From positions 62,001 through 126,000 of the forward strand of contig NZ_JAUYHK010000021.1 in the NCBI RefSeq assembly GCF_030690045.1: a stretch of DNA of 64,000 bases, in the 5' to 3' direction. This DNA comes from Thalassospira sp. (GTDB lineage Bacteria; Pseudomonadota; Alphaproteobacteria; Rhodospirillales; Thalassospiraceae). Numbering within the stretch: position 1 is the first letter of the stretch; each line of letters starts with the position of its first letter. This document shows positions 15,623-25,056 of the stretch, piece by piece. A program made the translations under genes and the position numbers. The notes beneath the pieces are model-generated. The model was given only the letters and a program-made list of their open reading frames with translations, did no database searches and was not told where the DNA came from.

Positions 15623-16582
15623 TTAGCCTGGCGCATAGAGATGGCATTCCACCCGATGGTCGTTTTGCTGAAAAGAAGGCGGGGCCGTTTTGGGGCAGGC
15701 ATCCATGACTTTGGCGCAGCGCGGATGAAAATGGCATCCGGTTGGCGGATCAATCGGATTGGGAAAGACCGCCCCCAGATGGGTTTCGGGCACGCCCAAA
15801 TCCGGATCGGGGGTCAGAACCGATTCCAGCAGGGCCGTGGTATAGGGATGTTGTGGCCCGGCAAACAGCGATGCGGCGCTGGATTCTTCGACGACACGAC
15901 CCAGATACATCACCGCGACCCGGGTTGCCAGATGTTCGATCACCGCAAGATTGTGGCTGATAAACAAATAGGTCAGGCCCAGCTCATTGCGTAAATCCGA
16001 CAGAAGATTGAGAATTTGCGACTGCACCGACACATCAAGGGCCGATGTCGGTTCATCGCAAATAACGATTTCCGGTTTCATGATCAGGGCGCGCGCTATG
16101 GCGACACGTTGACGCTGCCCGCCCGAAAGCTGGCTTGGATAACTGTTCAGGACCCGTTTGGGCAGGCCGACAAAATCAAGGATTTCGGTGGTGCGTTTTT
16201 CCCATTCCCGGCTGTCGCCGATTTTGTGGACGCGCAAGGGCAGGGAAATGATATCGCCGATATTCTTGCGCGGATTGAGAGATGAATAAGGATCCTGAAA
16301 AATCGGCTGAATCTTGCGGGCCAGATAGGATTGCCCATGTTTGGTGATGTCTTCGCCATCGACCAGAACCTGTCCTTCGGTCGGTTTTTCAAGGCCAAGC
16401 AGAATACGGGCCAACGTGCTTTTGCCACAGCCCGATTCCCCGACCAGCCCCAGAACCTCGCCTTTGTTCAGGCGCAGATTGACCTCGTTTACCGCCTTGA
16501 GAGGTTTGCGTTTGCCAAAAAACCCCTGTTTGATCGTGAAGGTTTTGGAGACGTTTTGAAGTTCAAGAACCGCATGGGTCAT
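15623..16582 (-). CDS. dppF: Peptide ABC importer ATPase (DppF/OppF-like)
   Basis: Cytoplasmic ATP-binding subunit of a peptide importer, 319 residues. Walker A is Gly-Glu-Ser-Gly-Cys-Gly-Lys-Ser near residue 52, the signature LSGGQRQRVAIARAL lies near 150, and Walker B is IVICDEPTSALD near 170. The C-terminal oligopeptide-transporter extension has the Cys-His..Cys pattern typical of the iron-sulfur-binding Opp/Dpp ATPases. It overlaps the DppD-like gene by four bases; both belong to one five-gene transporter cluster. Confidence 0.93.
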   Translation of the reverse strand: MTHAVLELQNVSKTFTIKQGFFGKRKPLKAVNEVNLRLNKGEVLGLVGESGCGKSTLARILLGLEKPTEGQVLVDGEDITKHGQSYLARKIQPIFQDPYSSLNPRKNIGDIISLPLRVHKIGDSREWEKRTTEILDFVGLPKRVLNSYPSQLSGGQRQRVAIARALIMKPEIVICDEPTSALDVSVQSQILNLLSDLRNELGLTYLFISHNLAVIEHLATRVAVMYLGRVVEESSAASLFAGPQHPYTTALLESVLTPDPDLGVPETHLGAVFPNPIDPPTGCHFHPRCAKVMDACPKTAPPSFQQNDHRVECHLYAPG

Positions 16583-17565
16583 GGCCGGACCTCCGGTTGC
16601 GCATTGTTATGGACGCAACGATAAAAATGGCCGGTTTTGTCAAACCGTTGGGGAATGTCACCGCCACAGGCATCGTTTGGCACATCGCACCGCCCGCGAA
16701 AGGCACAACCGACACTTTCCCCGATCAGGGACGGCACAATGCCGGGGATTGATCCCAGATGTTCGCCGGGCCTGGTCCGACCCGGAACCGGGATACAGCG
16801 CAACAGCCCGCGCGTATAGGGATGTTGGGGATTGATAAAGACATCGCGCGACAATCCCGATTCAACAACTTCGCCCGCATACATGATCGCAACCTTGTCG
16901 GCGACGCGCGCGACAATGCCCAGATCGTGGGTGATCAGGATCATCGCCATATTCATTTCACGTTGCAGATCGACCAGAAGACGCAGGATTTGGGCCTGAA
17001 TCGTGACGTCCAGTGCCGTGGTCGGTTCATCGGCAATGATCAGGTCCGGTTCGCCCATCAACGCCATTGCGATCATGACGCGCTGACGCAATCCCCCCGA
17101 AAGTTGATGGGGATATTGGCCAAGACGGCTGGCTGCGGCCGTGATGCCGACCTTTTCCAGCAATTCGATGGCCCGTTCCCGTGCTTTTGCCTTGCCAACA
17201 TTGCGATGGAGCAACAGGGCCTCGGTCAATTGGTCGCCGATGGTATAGGACGGGTTGAGCGAGGTCATCGGTTCCTGAAAGATCATTGAAATCCGGTCGC
17301 CGCGCAATTTGCGCATCTGTCGATTACTTGCCTTTTGCAAATCAATTCCGGCGAAATCCATCACATCGGCGGTGCGTTGGGCGCGTTTGGGCAGCAAATC
17401 CATCAGGGCAAGGGATGTCAGGGATTTGCCGCTTCCGGACTCGCCAACAATGCACAGGGTTTCCCCGCGGGCGAGGTCAAAATCGATCCCGCGCACCGCG
17501 TGCAGGGTTCCGGCGGCCAGTGGAATATCGACCTTCAGGCCGCGTACAGAGAGAATATTGTCCAT
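16579..17565 (-). CDS. dppD: Peptide ABC importer ATPase (DppD/OppD-like)
   Basis: Second ATP-binding subunit of the same importer, 328 residues. Walker A is Gly-Glu-Ser-Gly-Ser-Gly-Lys-Ser near residue 42, the signature is LSGGLRQRVMIAMAL (Leu in place of the usual Gln, as is common in DppD), and Walker B is LIIADEPTTALD. The C-terminal extension has the conserved Cys residues around Gly-Arg-Cys-Asp. I chose the Met-Asp-Asn-Ile start with its GGAGAGA Shine-Dalgarno; the longer frame reaches back into the permease gene. Confidence 0.93.
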   Translation of the reverse strand: MDNILSVRGLKVDIPLAAGTLHAVRGIDFDLARGETLCIVGESGSGKSLTSLALMDLLPKRAQRTADVMDFAGIDLQKASNRQMRKLRGDRISMIFQEPMTSLNPSYTIGDQLTEALLLHRNVGKAKARERAIELLEKVGITAAASRLGQYPHQLSGGLRQRVMIAMALMGEPDLIIADEPTTALDVTIQAQILRLLVDLQREMNMAMILITHDLGIVARVADKVAIMYAGEVVESGLSRDVFINPQHPYTRGLLRCIPVPGRTRPGEHLGSIPGIVPSLIGESVGCAFRGRCDVPNDACGGDIPQRFDKTGHFYRCVHNNAQPEVRP

Positions 17566-17581
17566 CTGTCTCTCTCCTTGG

Positions 17582-18481
17582 TTAATTGCGGTTTTCAGGG
17601 GCGGTAACATCCCGCAGGCCGTCGCCCATCAGATTGATCGCCAGCACCAGAACAAACAGGGCAACGCCGGGAATGGTGATCATCCAGGGTTCAAACAGCA
17701 GCATCTGCTTGCCTTCGGATACCATCAGGCCCCAGGACGGGGTTGGCGGCTGAACACCCAGCCCCAGAAAGGACAGGATGGCCTCAAGTAAAATGGCATG
17801 GGCCATTTCAAGGGTGACGATGACAATCAGATTGTTCAGGATGTTGGGCATGATCTCGCTAAAGATGATGCGCCGGGTGGAGCATCCGATGGCACGGGCC
17901 GCCGTGACATATTCCATCGATCGCAGTTGCAATGTTGCAGACCGCATCACCACGGCAAAGCGATCCCACAATAACAGACCGAGAACCATGATGACGATCT
18001 GAAGCGAACCGCCAAACAGCGCGACAACGGCCAGGGCAACCAGAACGACCGGCATGGCCAGACGAACATTGATCAAAAAGGTCACAACCATATCGACCTT
18101 GCCACCGAAATACCCGGCAGCGATCCCCATTGCGGTGCCGATCAAGCCCGATATGAGGGCGGCGATCAGGCCAATCGCCAACGAAATGCGGGAGCCATAG
18201 ATCAGCCGTGACAGATAATCCCGGCCCAGATGATCGGTGCCCAGAACATGTTCCCATGTGCCTTTGTCGTACCAGACCGGCGGGCGCATCCGGATCATCA
18301 GATTTTGATGATAGGGATCATGCGGGGCCAGCAACGGGGCAAAAATTGCAACCAGAATGACAAACAGCAAGACAAGCCCGCCGATCATCAGGCCGCGATG
18401 CCCGAAAACCTTGGATCGCATAATTTGTCCCGGTGTCGGACCGGACAGTTCACGGATCACAGTTTCAACAGTTTTTGCCAT
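17582..18481 (-). CDS. dppC: Peptide ABC importer permease (DppC/OppC-like)
   Basis: Inner-membrane permease, 299 residues, about six membrane segments. It has the N-terminal OppC-type region, the periplasmic HDPYHQN and GTDHLGRDYLSRLIYGSR motif characteristic of DppC, and the cytoplasmic EAA loop near TAARAIGCSTRRIIFSEIMPN that docks the ATPases. It starts one base after the DppB-like gene ends, so the two permeases are cotranslated. Confidence 0.93.
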   Translation of the reverse strand: MAKTVETVIRELSGPTPGQIMRSKVFGHRGLMIGGLVLLFVILVAIFAPLLAPHDPYHQNLMIRMRPPVWYDKGTWEHVLGTDHLGRDYLSRLIYGSRISLAIGLIAALISGLIGTAMGIAAGYFGGKVDMVVTFLINVRLAMPVVLVALAVVALFGGSLQIVIMVLGLLLWDRFAVVMRSATLQLRSMEYVTAARAIGCSTRRIIFSEIMPNILNNLIVIVTLEMAHAILLEAILSFLGLGVQPPTPSWGLMVSEGKQMLLFEPWMITIPGVALFVLVLAINLMGDGLRDVTAPENRN

Positions 18482-18482
18482 G

Positions 18483-19400
18483 TCAGCCCACCCTCATGCG
18501 GGGGTCAAGCCACGCATTCAACAAATCGGAAAGGAAGGTAAAAACGATATAGAAAAGCGAGAAGATCAGGATCAGCGCCTGCACTGTCGGCAAGTCGTTA
18601 CGCCCGATGGATTCCCATGCCAGATAGCCCGCCCCGTGCAGGGCAAAGATTGATTCCACCACAATTGATCCGCCCAGCATGAAGCCCATTTGGACGGCGG
18701 CCAGACTGACAACCGGGATGATGGCATTGCGCAGGGCATGTTTGAACATTACCCGCATTTCGCTGGCACCCTTGGCGCGGGCGGTGCGGATATAATCGGC
18801 ACTGAGAACATCGAGCATCCCGGCACGTGTCAGCCGCATGATGCCGGGCATGGCGTAATATCCCAGCACAATTGTCGGCATCACAAAATGCCGCCAGCTT
18901 TCAGACCCGGAAGGTGGCAGGATCTGGAACTGGATGCTGAAAATCACAATCAGGACGAGGCCAAACCAGAAACTGGGCATGGCCTGTCCCATGACCGAGA
19001 TGAAAAGAGCCACCCGGTCAATCAGGCTGTTGGGACGAACGGCGGCGGCAACACCCAGCGGCACTGCGGTCAGCAGGGCAAAGGTAATGCCGCACACCCC
19101 GAGTATCATCGTGACGGAGAGTCGGTCTGCTATGAGTTGTCCGACGGGCAATTGAAAATAATAACTTTGCCCGAAATCACCGCGCACTGCATTGAACAGC
19201 CACTCGCCATACTGGACAAGCAGGGGCCGGTCAAAACCATAAAATATGCGGATGGCCTCGATATCTGAATCCGACGCGGTTTCCCCGGCAATTGCCGCCG
19301 CAGGGTCACCGGAAAGATACAGCAAGGCGAAACTCAGCATGGAGACGGCAAGGGCGACCAATAAGGCAAGCCCCAGCTTTTTAAGTGTAAAAACCAACAC
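18483..19400 (-). CDS. dppB: Peptide ABC importer permease (DppB/OppB-like)
   Basis: Inner-membrane permease, 305 residues, about six membrane segments. It carries the DppB hallmark GDFGQSYYFQLPVGQLI after the first periplasmic region and the EAA loop YIRTARAKGASEMRVMFKHALRNA. The DppB-type SGDPAAAIAG motif lies near residue 30. It follows the binding-protein gene by 25 bases. Confidence 0.93.
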   Translation of the reverse strand: MLVFTLKKLGLALLVALAVSMLSFALLYLSGDPAAAIAGETASDSDIEAIRIFYGFDRPLLVQYGEWLFNAVRGDFGQSYYFQLPVGQLIADRLSVTMILGVCGITFALLTAVPLGVAAAVRPNSLIDRVALFISVMGQAMPSFWFGLVLIVIFSIQFQILPPSGSESWRHFVMPTIVLGYYAMPGIMRLTRAGMLDVLSADYIRTARAKGASEMRVMFKHALRNAIIPVVSLAAVQMGFMLGGSIVVESIFALHGAGYLAWESIGRNDLPTVQALILIFSLFYIVFTFLSDLLNAWLDPRMRVG

Positions 19401-19425
19401 CGTTCGTTACCCCGTTTTTGGAAAA

Positions 19426-20946
19426 TTATTTCCAGCTCATCTGGAAGAACCGCGGGATGTCATCCATGGCGGGCTTGTATTCCAGATCCTTGGTAAAGAT
19501 GTAGTTGGAGTTGTAGGAAAACAGCGGCACCCAATAGGCCTGATCGGCGATCTTTTTCAGGGCTTTGGCATAGAATTCCTTGCGGGTTTCGGGGTCGACC
19601 GAACTGTCGGCAACATCCAGCCAGTCTCTGACCTCTTCATCACGGGCAAGATCAAGGGACCCGAATTTGAAAAACTCGCTGGTGAAGGCCGAGGCATCAT
19701 TGATCGAATAGGACCCCCAAGTCTGGAACGAAATGGGCGTTCCACTCTTCATGCGCTGTTCGCGCAAGGCGGAGTATTGCAAAAACCGCAAGTTGGTCTT
19801 GATGCCGACGGCATTGAGATAATTCATCATTGCTTCGGCATAATCGCGTTCGCGATAGGCATAAAAATCTGTCTCGAAACCATCCGGATATCCGGCTTCG
19901 GCCAACAGTGCCTTGGCCTTTTCCGGGTCATAGTCATAGGACGTTACGTCTTCGGTGCAGCCAAACTGGGATGGAAAGCAGGCCGAATTGACAATGCGGG
20001 ATTTACCCTTGAGCAATGCATCGACGATCGCCTGACGGTCAATCGCGTGGTAAATTGCCTGACGCACGCGGACATCCATCATCGGATTGTTTTCGGTGCC
20101 GGTCAGTCCTGCGGCATCCATATCCAGATAGCCGATTCGCATGGTGCTTTCATTGGCGACGGTAAAGCGGTCCATTGCGGTCATTTTTTCCGCCTGATCG
20201 GCCGGAACTTCCCAAATCCAGTCCAGCCCGCCGCCAAACAGTTCGGCCGCCTGGGTATTGAAATCAGGGATGGTGCGGATATCAAGATTACCGATGGTCG
20301 GCTGCCCCTTGGGGCTGTCCTTGTGATAATTATCGAATTTTTCCAGAACGAAACGCTTGCCCGGTTCGACCTTTACCACCTTGTACGGGCCGGTGCCGAC
20401 CGGTTCAACACCCATGCCGGACGGGCCGACCTTGGCGTAATATTCGTTGGGGTAAATCGATACCGGCCCGGCGAGATATTCGATGGCGGCCGGGAAGGGT
20501 GCCTTCAGGTGAATGCGGACCTTGTATTTGTCGATCTTTTCCGCACTTTTCATCCAGTTGACATTGCGCTGGGTCTTGACGCCGTTCTTTTCATCGACGA
20601 CCCAGTTGACGGTATAAACGACGTCATCGGCGTCAAATTCTTCACCGTTATGGAAGGTGACACCCTCACGCAGGACAAGTTCCAGCGTGACATCGTCGAT
20701 CCATTCCCATTCGGTGGCAAGATTGCCCTTGTATTCGCCGTTATAAGGATCGCGATACAGCAGCCCGTCCCAGACATTGTGCTGCATGATCACGCCTTCG
20801 CGCGCCGAGTTGTAAAAACTGTCGACGCTTTCAAGTTCCTTGTTAAAGGCGATTTTCAAGGTGTCGTCGGCCTTGCCAGCCCATGCGGAACCGGCAGCAA
20901 CCATGGTCAGGGCGATGATACTCGCCCCCGCAAGCAGCTTTTTCAT
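19426..20946 (-). CDS. dppA: Peptide ABC importer periplasmic binding protein (SBP family 5)
   Basis: Periplasmic peptide-binding subunit, 506 residues. The signal peptide is Lys-Lys-Leu-Leu followed by a hydrophobic core and Ala-Trp-Ala cut near residue 24. The mature protein has the family-5 motif around WDGLLYRDPYNGEY and the LREGVTFHNGEEFDADDVVYT signature (residues about 80-100). The start is set by a GGAGG Shine-Dalgarno six bases upstream. It is the first gene of a seven-gene transcript running through permeases, ATPases, the gamma-glutamyltransferase and the peptidase. The ligand is probably a gamma-glutamyl peptide such as glutathione; this is inferred from the operon. Confidence 0.92.
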   Translation of the reverse strand: MKKLLAGASIIALTMVAAGSAWAGKADDTLKIAFNKELESVDSFYNSAREGVIMQHNVWDGLLYRDPYNGEYKGNLATEWEWIDDVTLELVLREGVTFHNGEEFDADDVVYTVNWVVDEKNGVKTQRNVNWMKSAEKIDKYKVRIHLKAPFPAAIEYLAGPVSIYPNEYYAKVGPSGMGVEPVGTGPYKVVKVEPGKRFVLEKFDNYHKDSPKGQPTIGNLDIRTIPDFNTQAAELFGGGLDWIWEVPADQAEKMTAMDRFTVANESTMRIGYLDMDAAGLTGTENNPMMDVRVRQAIYHAIDRQAIVDALLKGKSRIVNSACFPSQFGCTEDVTSYDYDPEKAKALLAEAGYPDGFETDFYAYRERDYAEAMMNYLNAVGIKTNLRFLQYSALREQRMKSGTPISFQTWGSYSINDASAFTSEFFKFGSLDLARDEEVRDWLDVADSSVDPETRKEFYAKALKKIADQAYWVPLFSYNSNYIFTKDLEYKPAMDDIPRFFQMSWK

Positions 20947-21004
20947 TAATGCCTCCATGACATTTTGTGTTTTGTCTGGCATTTATGCCAGTGACACTTA
21001 GTAT

Positions 21005-21018
21005 TGTATTATAATACA
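21005..21018. promoter_or_regulatory. Palindromic operator candidate between dppA and the IclR gene
   Basis: TGTATTATAATACA is a perfect 14-bp palindrome, followed at once by ACAG-TTTA-CTGT (21016-21027), a second small dyad. They lie in the 165-base divergent intergenic region, about 60 bases upstream of dppA and 95 bases before the IclR start. IclR-family regulators usually bind such AT-rich dyads and often autoregulate. Confidence 0.5.
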
Positions 21019-21111
21019 GTTTACTGTATATCGATAAACGATAGGAAGACAAAACCGGAGAGTCAATCAACAAATTCATCCGGAACGCGAAAACGAGGGA
21101 ACGTTTACGAC

Positions 21112-21891
21112 ATGAAAAAGACCGAAAATCAGCGTCAGGACACGCTTTATGTGGCATCCCTTGAAAAGGGGATGCGTATTTTGTCTGTTTTTTCCGAGGA
21201 TCGTTCCGAACTGGGATTATCCGAAATTGTGCGCGAAACCGGGCTGGAAAAAAGTGCAGCGCAGCGATTCGTCAATACGCTGCATCAACTGGGCTATCTC
21301 GATAAAAACCCGGAAACCCGGCGGTATCGACCGTCCCTGAAATATCTTGAGATGGCCTATAGCTATCTTTGGTCGGATAATTTGGTGCAATTGGCGATGC
21401 CCCGCCTGATTGAACTGAGCAACCAGACCCAGCAAACCATCAATATGGCCAAGCCGCTGGAAACCGACATCATGTATGTAATCCGGATGCCCAATTACCG
21501 GACCAGTTTTGCGGCATCGGTGATCGGTCGGCGGGTGCCTGCCCTGAATGCGTCATCTGGTCGGGTGATTCTGAGCCGCCAGTCCGAAGCCATGATCCGG
21601 GCCTGTGTTCAGGACTGGCCACTTAAAAAATATACCGGCAAAACCACGATGGATCGCGGGGCGATTCTGGAAAATATCCTGATGGCACGCGAAAAGGGTT
21701 ACTGCCTGACCCAAAAAGAAATTTTGCCCGATGAAATCAACGTTGCCGCGCCGATCTGTTCGATTGAAGGAACCCCGATTGGGGCCATTCACTGTTCGTT
21801 GCCCGCAATCCGCTGGACCATGGAAAAGGCCGAACAGGAAATCGTGCCGCTGATTGTGGAAACCGCGCAGGCGATTGTACCGTCACGGTAA
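21112..21891 (+). CDS. IclR-family transcriptional regulator
   Basis: A 259-residue regulator with an N-terminal winged helix (about residues 15-75: LEKGMRILSVF, GLSEIVRETGLEKSAAQRFVNTL) and the C-terminal IclR effector domain ending PICSIEGTPIGAIHCSLP. It is divergent from the peptide-importer operon and most likely controls it, with a gamma-glutamyl compound or amino acid as possible effector. The start is the Met-Lys-Lys codon with a GAGGG site upstream; the longer frame runs into AT-rich promoter DNA. Confidence 0.92.
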   Translation: MKKTENQRQDTLYVASLEKGMRILSVFSEDRSELGLSEIVRETGLEKSAAQRFVNTLHQLGYLDKNPETRRYRPSLKYLEMAYSYLWSDNLVQLAMPRLIELSNQTQQTINMAKPLETDIMYVIRMPNYRTSFAASVIGRRVPALNASSGRVILSRQSEAMIRACVQDWPLKKYTGKTTMDRGAILENILMAREKGYCLTQKEILPDEINVAAPICSIEGTPIGAIHCSLPAIRWTMEKAEQEIVPLIVETAQAIVPSR

Positions 21892-21954
21892 GGTTGTTGT
21901 GCGAGATGTGGGGGCAATGCGACTTGGTGTTGGTGCCGACATTCCTTGAAGATA

Positions 21955-21984
21955 CCGGCCAGAAAAGGCATCTGACCGGTTTTT
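21955..21984 (+). terminator. Rho-independent terminator after the IclR gene
   Basis: CCGG.CAGA pairs with TCTG.CCGG around a seven-base loop with one mismatch, followed by TTTTTG. It lies 63 bases after the IclR stop, in the gap between convergent genes. Confidence 0.65.
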
Positions 21985-22004
21985 GCCACTGTGATACCGG
22001 ATTG

Positions 22005-22937
22005 TTACCCGGCGATTTTCGCACAGAAAGCCTCGAATTCGGTCTTTGAGGCATAGGATTTCTGGGTGCCGGGGCGGGTGATGCTGTCGGCGGCATAGCG
22101 CACCGCCATATGCAGGGCGGCGTCAAGGTCATGATTTTCAACGTAATAGCGGGCAAAGCTGCCGATAAAGGCATCGCCGGCCCCGGTCGTATCAACCGGT
22201 GTGACCCGGACCGGTTCAATCTTGCGGGTGGGTTCGTTAGCGGTGACCAGCAATGCCCCGCGTGCGCCAAGGGTGACAATCACGGTGCGAATGCCGCGTG
22301 CGATCAGGCCACGGGCGGCATGTTCGGCATCGGTATCGTTTTCAACTTTCTGGCCGGTGATCGTTGCCAGTTCGGTTTGATTGGGCACCAGAAAAGTCAC
22401 CGTTTCGATCTTGCGCGTATCAAGGTTCGGATCGGCCGGTGCGGGGTTAAACAGGGTTTCAATCCCATGGCGCGCCCCAAAGGCAATGGTGTGATAGATT
22501 GTTTCCAGCGGGATTTCCTGCTGCATGACGATCAGATCACATTCCCTGAGCGCATCGGCCGCCCGGTCCACATCGGCCGGGGACAGGGTGGCATTCGCCC
22601 CCTTGATGATCAGGATGCTGTTTTCACCCGACGGTTCGACAAAAATCGGGGCAACGCCGCTGGAAGTGCCCGGTACGCGGTCGACAAAGCGGGTATCAAT
22701 GCCCGAAGTTTCAAAATTGCGGATGGTATTGTCGGCAAAAATGTCATCGCCGACCTTGGTCACCATCATGACATCGGCGCCCAGGCGGGCCGCCGCAATC
22801 GCCTGATTGGCTCCTTTGCCACCACATCCCATTTCAAAGCGCGGTGCCTCGATGGTTTCACCGGGGACCGGCATCCGGTCCGTATAGGTGATCAGGTCAA
22901 CCATATTGCTGCCAACAATGGCGATTTTACCGGCCAT
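22005..22937 (-). CDS. deoK: Ribokinase/PfkB-family sugar kinase, probable deoxyribokinase
   Basis: A 310-residue PfkB-family kinase that phosphorylates a sugar with ATP. Motif one is GGKGANQAIAAARLGADV near residue 38, and the C-terminal motif VTPVDTTGAGDAFIGSFARYY holds the catalytic Asp near residue 252. The start follows GGAGGAATTG. Ribokinase is the generic family call. The same operon encodes DeoC, a DUF4432 protein and a DeoR regulator, so phosphorylation of deoxyribose to deoxyribose 5-phosphate is more likely than ribose. That assignment is by context. Confidence 0.88.
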   Translation of the reverse strand: MAGKIAIVGSNMVDLITYTDRMPVPGETIEAPRFEMGCGGKGANQAIAAARLGADVMMVTKVGDDIFADNTIRNFETSGIDTRFVDRVPGTSSGVAPIFVEPSGENSILIIKGANATLSPADVDRAADALRECDLIVMQQEIPLETIYHTIAFGARHGIETLFNPAPADPNLDTRKIETVTFLVPNQTELATITGQKVENDTDAEHAARGLIARGIRTVIVTLGARGALLVTANEPTRKIEPVRVTPVDTTGAGDAFIGSFARYYVENHDLDAALHMAVRYAADSITRPGTQKSYASKTEFEAFCAKIAG

Positions 22938-22953
22938 CAATTCCTCCGTTCTT

Positions 22954-24033
22954 TTAAAATGCTTTTATGGTGCGTTCGGCCAGATTTGCATCATCGGGCG
23001 GCAGATATCCCAGCCGTACCGAAAAATGCCGCTGTTCGCCACCTTTTAGAACCTGCACATTGCCCTTGGCCTTTTCGGCCAGATAGCCTTCCGGCTCCGC
23101 CGTTGCGGGCAGGGCAAAGGCGCAGACTTTCTGATCGCTGTTGACCATCACCCAGCGCACGGTTTTGGGGAAATCGACCGGATCATAGGTGATGTAAAAA
23201 CCGTCACCTTCGCGGCGTTTCATCAGACTGGCGGTTTTGCCATCGGGGCCGGTTTTGAGGCCGCGAATGTAAAAAACCTGTTCCGGGTCATAGCGCAGGG
23301 GGTCTTTCATCACCTCCATCACCGAGGGATCGGCAGCCAGACTTACCAGCAAGGCATCGTAATCGGGATTGCGCGGCACATGGGCGGGGACTTTGGTCCG
23401 GACCACGGTGGCATCGGGCGTAAAGGGGGCGGGCTGAATGATCCGTGCGCCTTCGTAAAAGGCGAAATTGACATGGCACATATACATCAGGTCCATATCC
23501 GCACCCGACAGGTTTTCAACCGACATGCCAATGTCAAACAGGGCGGTGTCGGGGCGCAAAACCACGCGCGGGCGGGCGATGTAATGGTTGCCAAAGCCCA
23601 TGACATATTCACAAGACCCGATTACCGCCATATAGGGGCCATCGGCATCCTCGCCGATTTCAAGTCCCGCACTGTCCATTTTGGCGCAGGGCATTTCCCC
23701 ATGCAGCGGGTGACTGTCATCGGGGCCGGGGCAGCCATTGCGCAGCAACCCTGAATGAAAGGCAAAACAGCCATAGGTGCCGACAATGCTCTCGGCCGGG
23801 CGCGGGGCGCTGAACATGTTACTCATGGTCAGATCGACACCATGAAAAACCGCATCCCAGATCATCTGCCCGAAAAAGGGCAGCACAACCAGATGACCAC
23901 GACGATTGCCCAGCCGCAAGGCGGCGATGCCGGTGTCATAGCAAAACAGCCGGGCGGTTATGCCGTGGCTTTCAGCAACAAGCCGTTCCGCCTCGCCAAA
24001 GAAAGTGTCGCGCAAATGAAAGATTGTGGACAT
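22954..24033 (-). CDS. DUF4432 aldose 1-epimerase-like protein
   Basis: A 359-residue protein of the galactose-mutarotase fold family (DUF4432). The GQMIWDAVFHG motif near residue 53, the SGLLRNGCPGPDDSHPLHGEMPCA region near 95, and a conserved His/Glu pattern (CHVNFAFYEG near 200) fit the family. In Salmonella the related DeoX protein belongs to the deoxyribose genes with DeoK, DeoP and DeoQ. Here it lies between a kinase and the permeases in the same transcription unit. It probably interconverts sugar anomers after uptake; no enzymatic role is proven by sequence. Confidence 0.78.
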   Translation of the reverse strand: MSTIFHLRDTFFGEAERLVAESHGITARLFCYDTGIAALRLGNRRGHLVVLPFFGQMIWDAVFHGVDLTMSNMFSAPRPAESIVGTYGCFAFHSGLLRNGCPGPDDSHPLHGEMPCAKMDSAGLEIGEDADGPYMAVIGSCEYVMGFGNHYIARPRVVLRPDTALFDIGMSVENLSGADMDLMYMCHVNFAFYEGARIIQPAPFTPDATVVRTKVPAHVPRNPDYDALLVSLAADPSVMEVMKDPLRYDPEQVFYIRGLKTGPDGKTASLMKRREGDGFYITYDPVDFPKTVRWVMVNSDQKVCAFALPATAEPEGYLAEKAKGNVQVLKGGEQRHFSVRLGYLPPDDANLAERTIKAF

Positions 24034-24053
24034 CGGCTTTTCCTGTGTCTCGC

Positions 24054-25046
24054 CTAGCGGGAACGACCCTTGTACGCATTCAGGGCAATTACCAGCAACA
24101 AAAACGCACCCCAGATGAAATCAATCAGATGATTGGAAAAACGGAGAATCTGAAAGCCGCTGGACAGCAGCATCAGGGCGATGACGGCAATCGAAATGCC
24201 CAGAACCGTGCCGCGCCCCCCGGCCGGATTGGTGCCGCCCAGAACCGCAATCAACACCGCCTGAAGCAGATAGGACGTACCATAGTCGGATTTCGCGGCA
24301 TTGGTCCGCCCCGACAGGATGATCCCGGCCACCGATGCCAGAACGCCGGTCATCATATAGCTGTAAATCACCATTTTTTCGCGTTTCAAACCGGCAAACA
24401 GGGCGGCCTTGGGATTGGTGCCAATCAGCATCAGATTCATGCCAAATGTGGTGCGTGTCAGGATGAAGGCAATCAGGGATGCAATCACCACAAACAGTAC
24501 CAGCGGGGTCGCCACCCCGAAAATCTTGCCATTGCCGATAAAGGCCCAAGCATCGGGAAAGCCGACAATCGCCGGGCCGCCGGTCAGCACAATCGCCAGC
24601 CCGGTAAAGACCTGACCGGTGCCAAGGGTTGCCAGAATGGGCGTGATCCGCACCCTGGTAATCAAAAATCCGTTCAGCGCCCCGGCGACAATCCCGGTAC
24701 CCAGTGCGACAATCGCGCCCAGCATCACCACCGACAGGCCGGTATCGGCGACCCCGGCTTCGTCGGCAAATTTCTTGAACAAAATACCGGCCAGAATGCC
24801 TGACAGATTGGCAATCCCGATCACCGACAGGTCAATCCCGCCGGTCAGCATTGCGATCATCATGGCAATCGACAACAGGCCGAGTTCGGGAAAGATATAG
24901 GTGATGGATTCAAAATTGTAATAGCGCAGGAACTTGTCCGGGCTGAGTGCGGTCATGACGATAAAAATCAGGATCGTCATAAGGATCAACTGGACAATAT
25001 TGTTGTCCTGATTGATCAGACGGCGGAAATCCATTGAAAATTTCAT
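24054..25046 (-). CDS. Ribose-type ABC importer permease 2
   Basis: Inner-membrane permease of the RbsC/BPD_transp_2 type, 330 residues, about eight to ten hydrophobic segments. Typical stretches are GGIDLSVIGIANLSGI near residue 70, the GTGQVFTGLAIVLTGG region and the C-terminal LGGTNPAGGRGTVLG. The start follows the first in-frame Met near a GGGAT site; the longer frame extends into the previous gene. It lies 10 bases after permease 1. Two different permeases suggest a heterodimeric channel. Confidence 0.9.
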   Translation of the reverse strand: MKFSMDFRRLINQDNNIVQLILMTILIFIVMTALSPDKFLRYYNFESITYIFPELGLLSIAMMIAMLTGGIDLSVIGIANLSGILAGILFKKFADEAGVADTGLSVVMLGAIVALGTGIVAGALNGFLITRVRITPILATLGTGQVFTGLAIVLTGGPAIVGFPDAWAFIGNGKIFGVATPLVLFVVIASLIAFILTRTTFGMNLMLIGTNPKAALFAGLKREKMVIYSYMMTGVLASVAGIILSGRTNAAKSDYGTSYLLQAVLIAVLGGTNPAGGRGTVLGISIAVIALMLLSSGFQILRFSNHLIDFIWGAFLLLVIALNAYKGRSR

Positions 25047-25056
25047 GATTGATCCC

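Noticed and set aside
19246-20949. 567-residue plus-strand frame opposite dppA
   Set aside because: It is antisense to a clear family-5 binding protein. Long reverse frames are common opposite genes with strong third-position GC bias.
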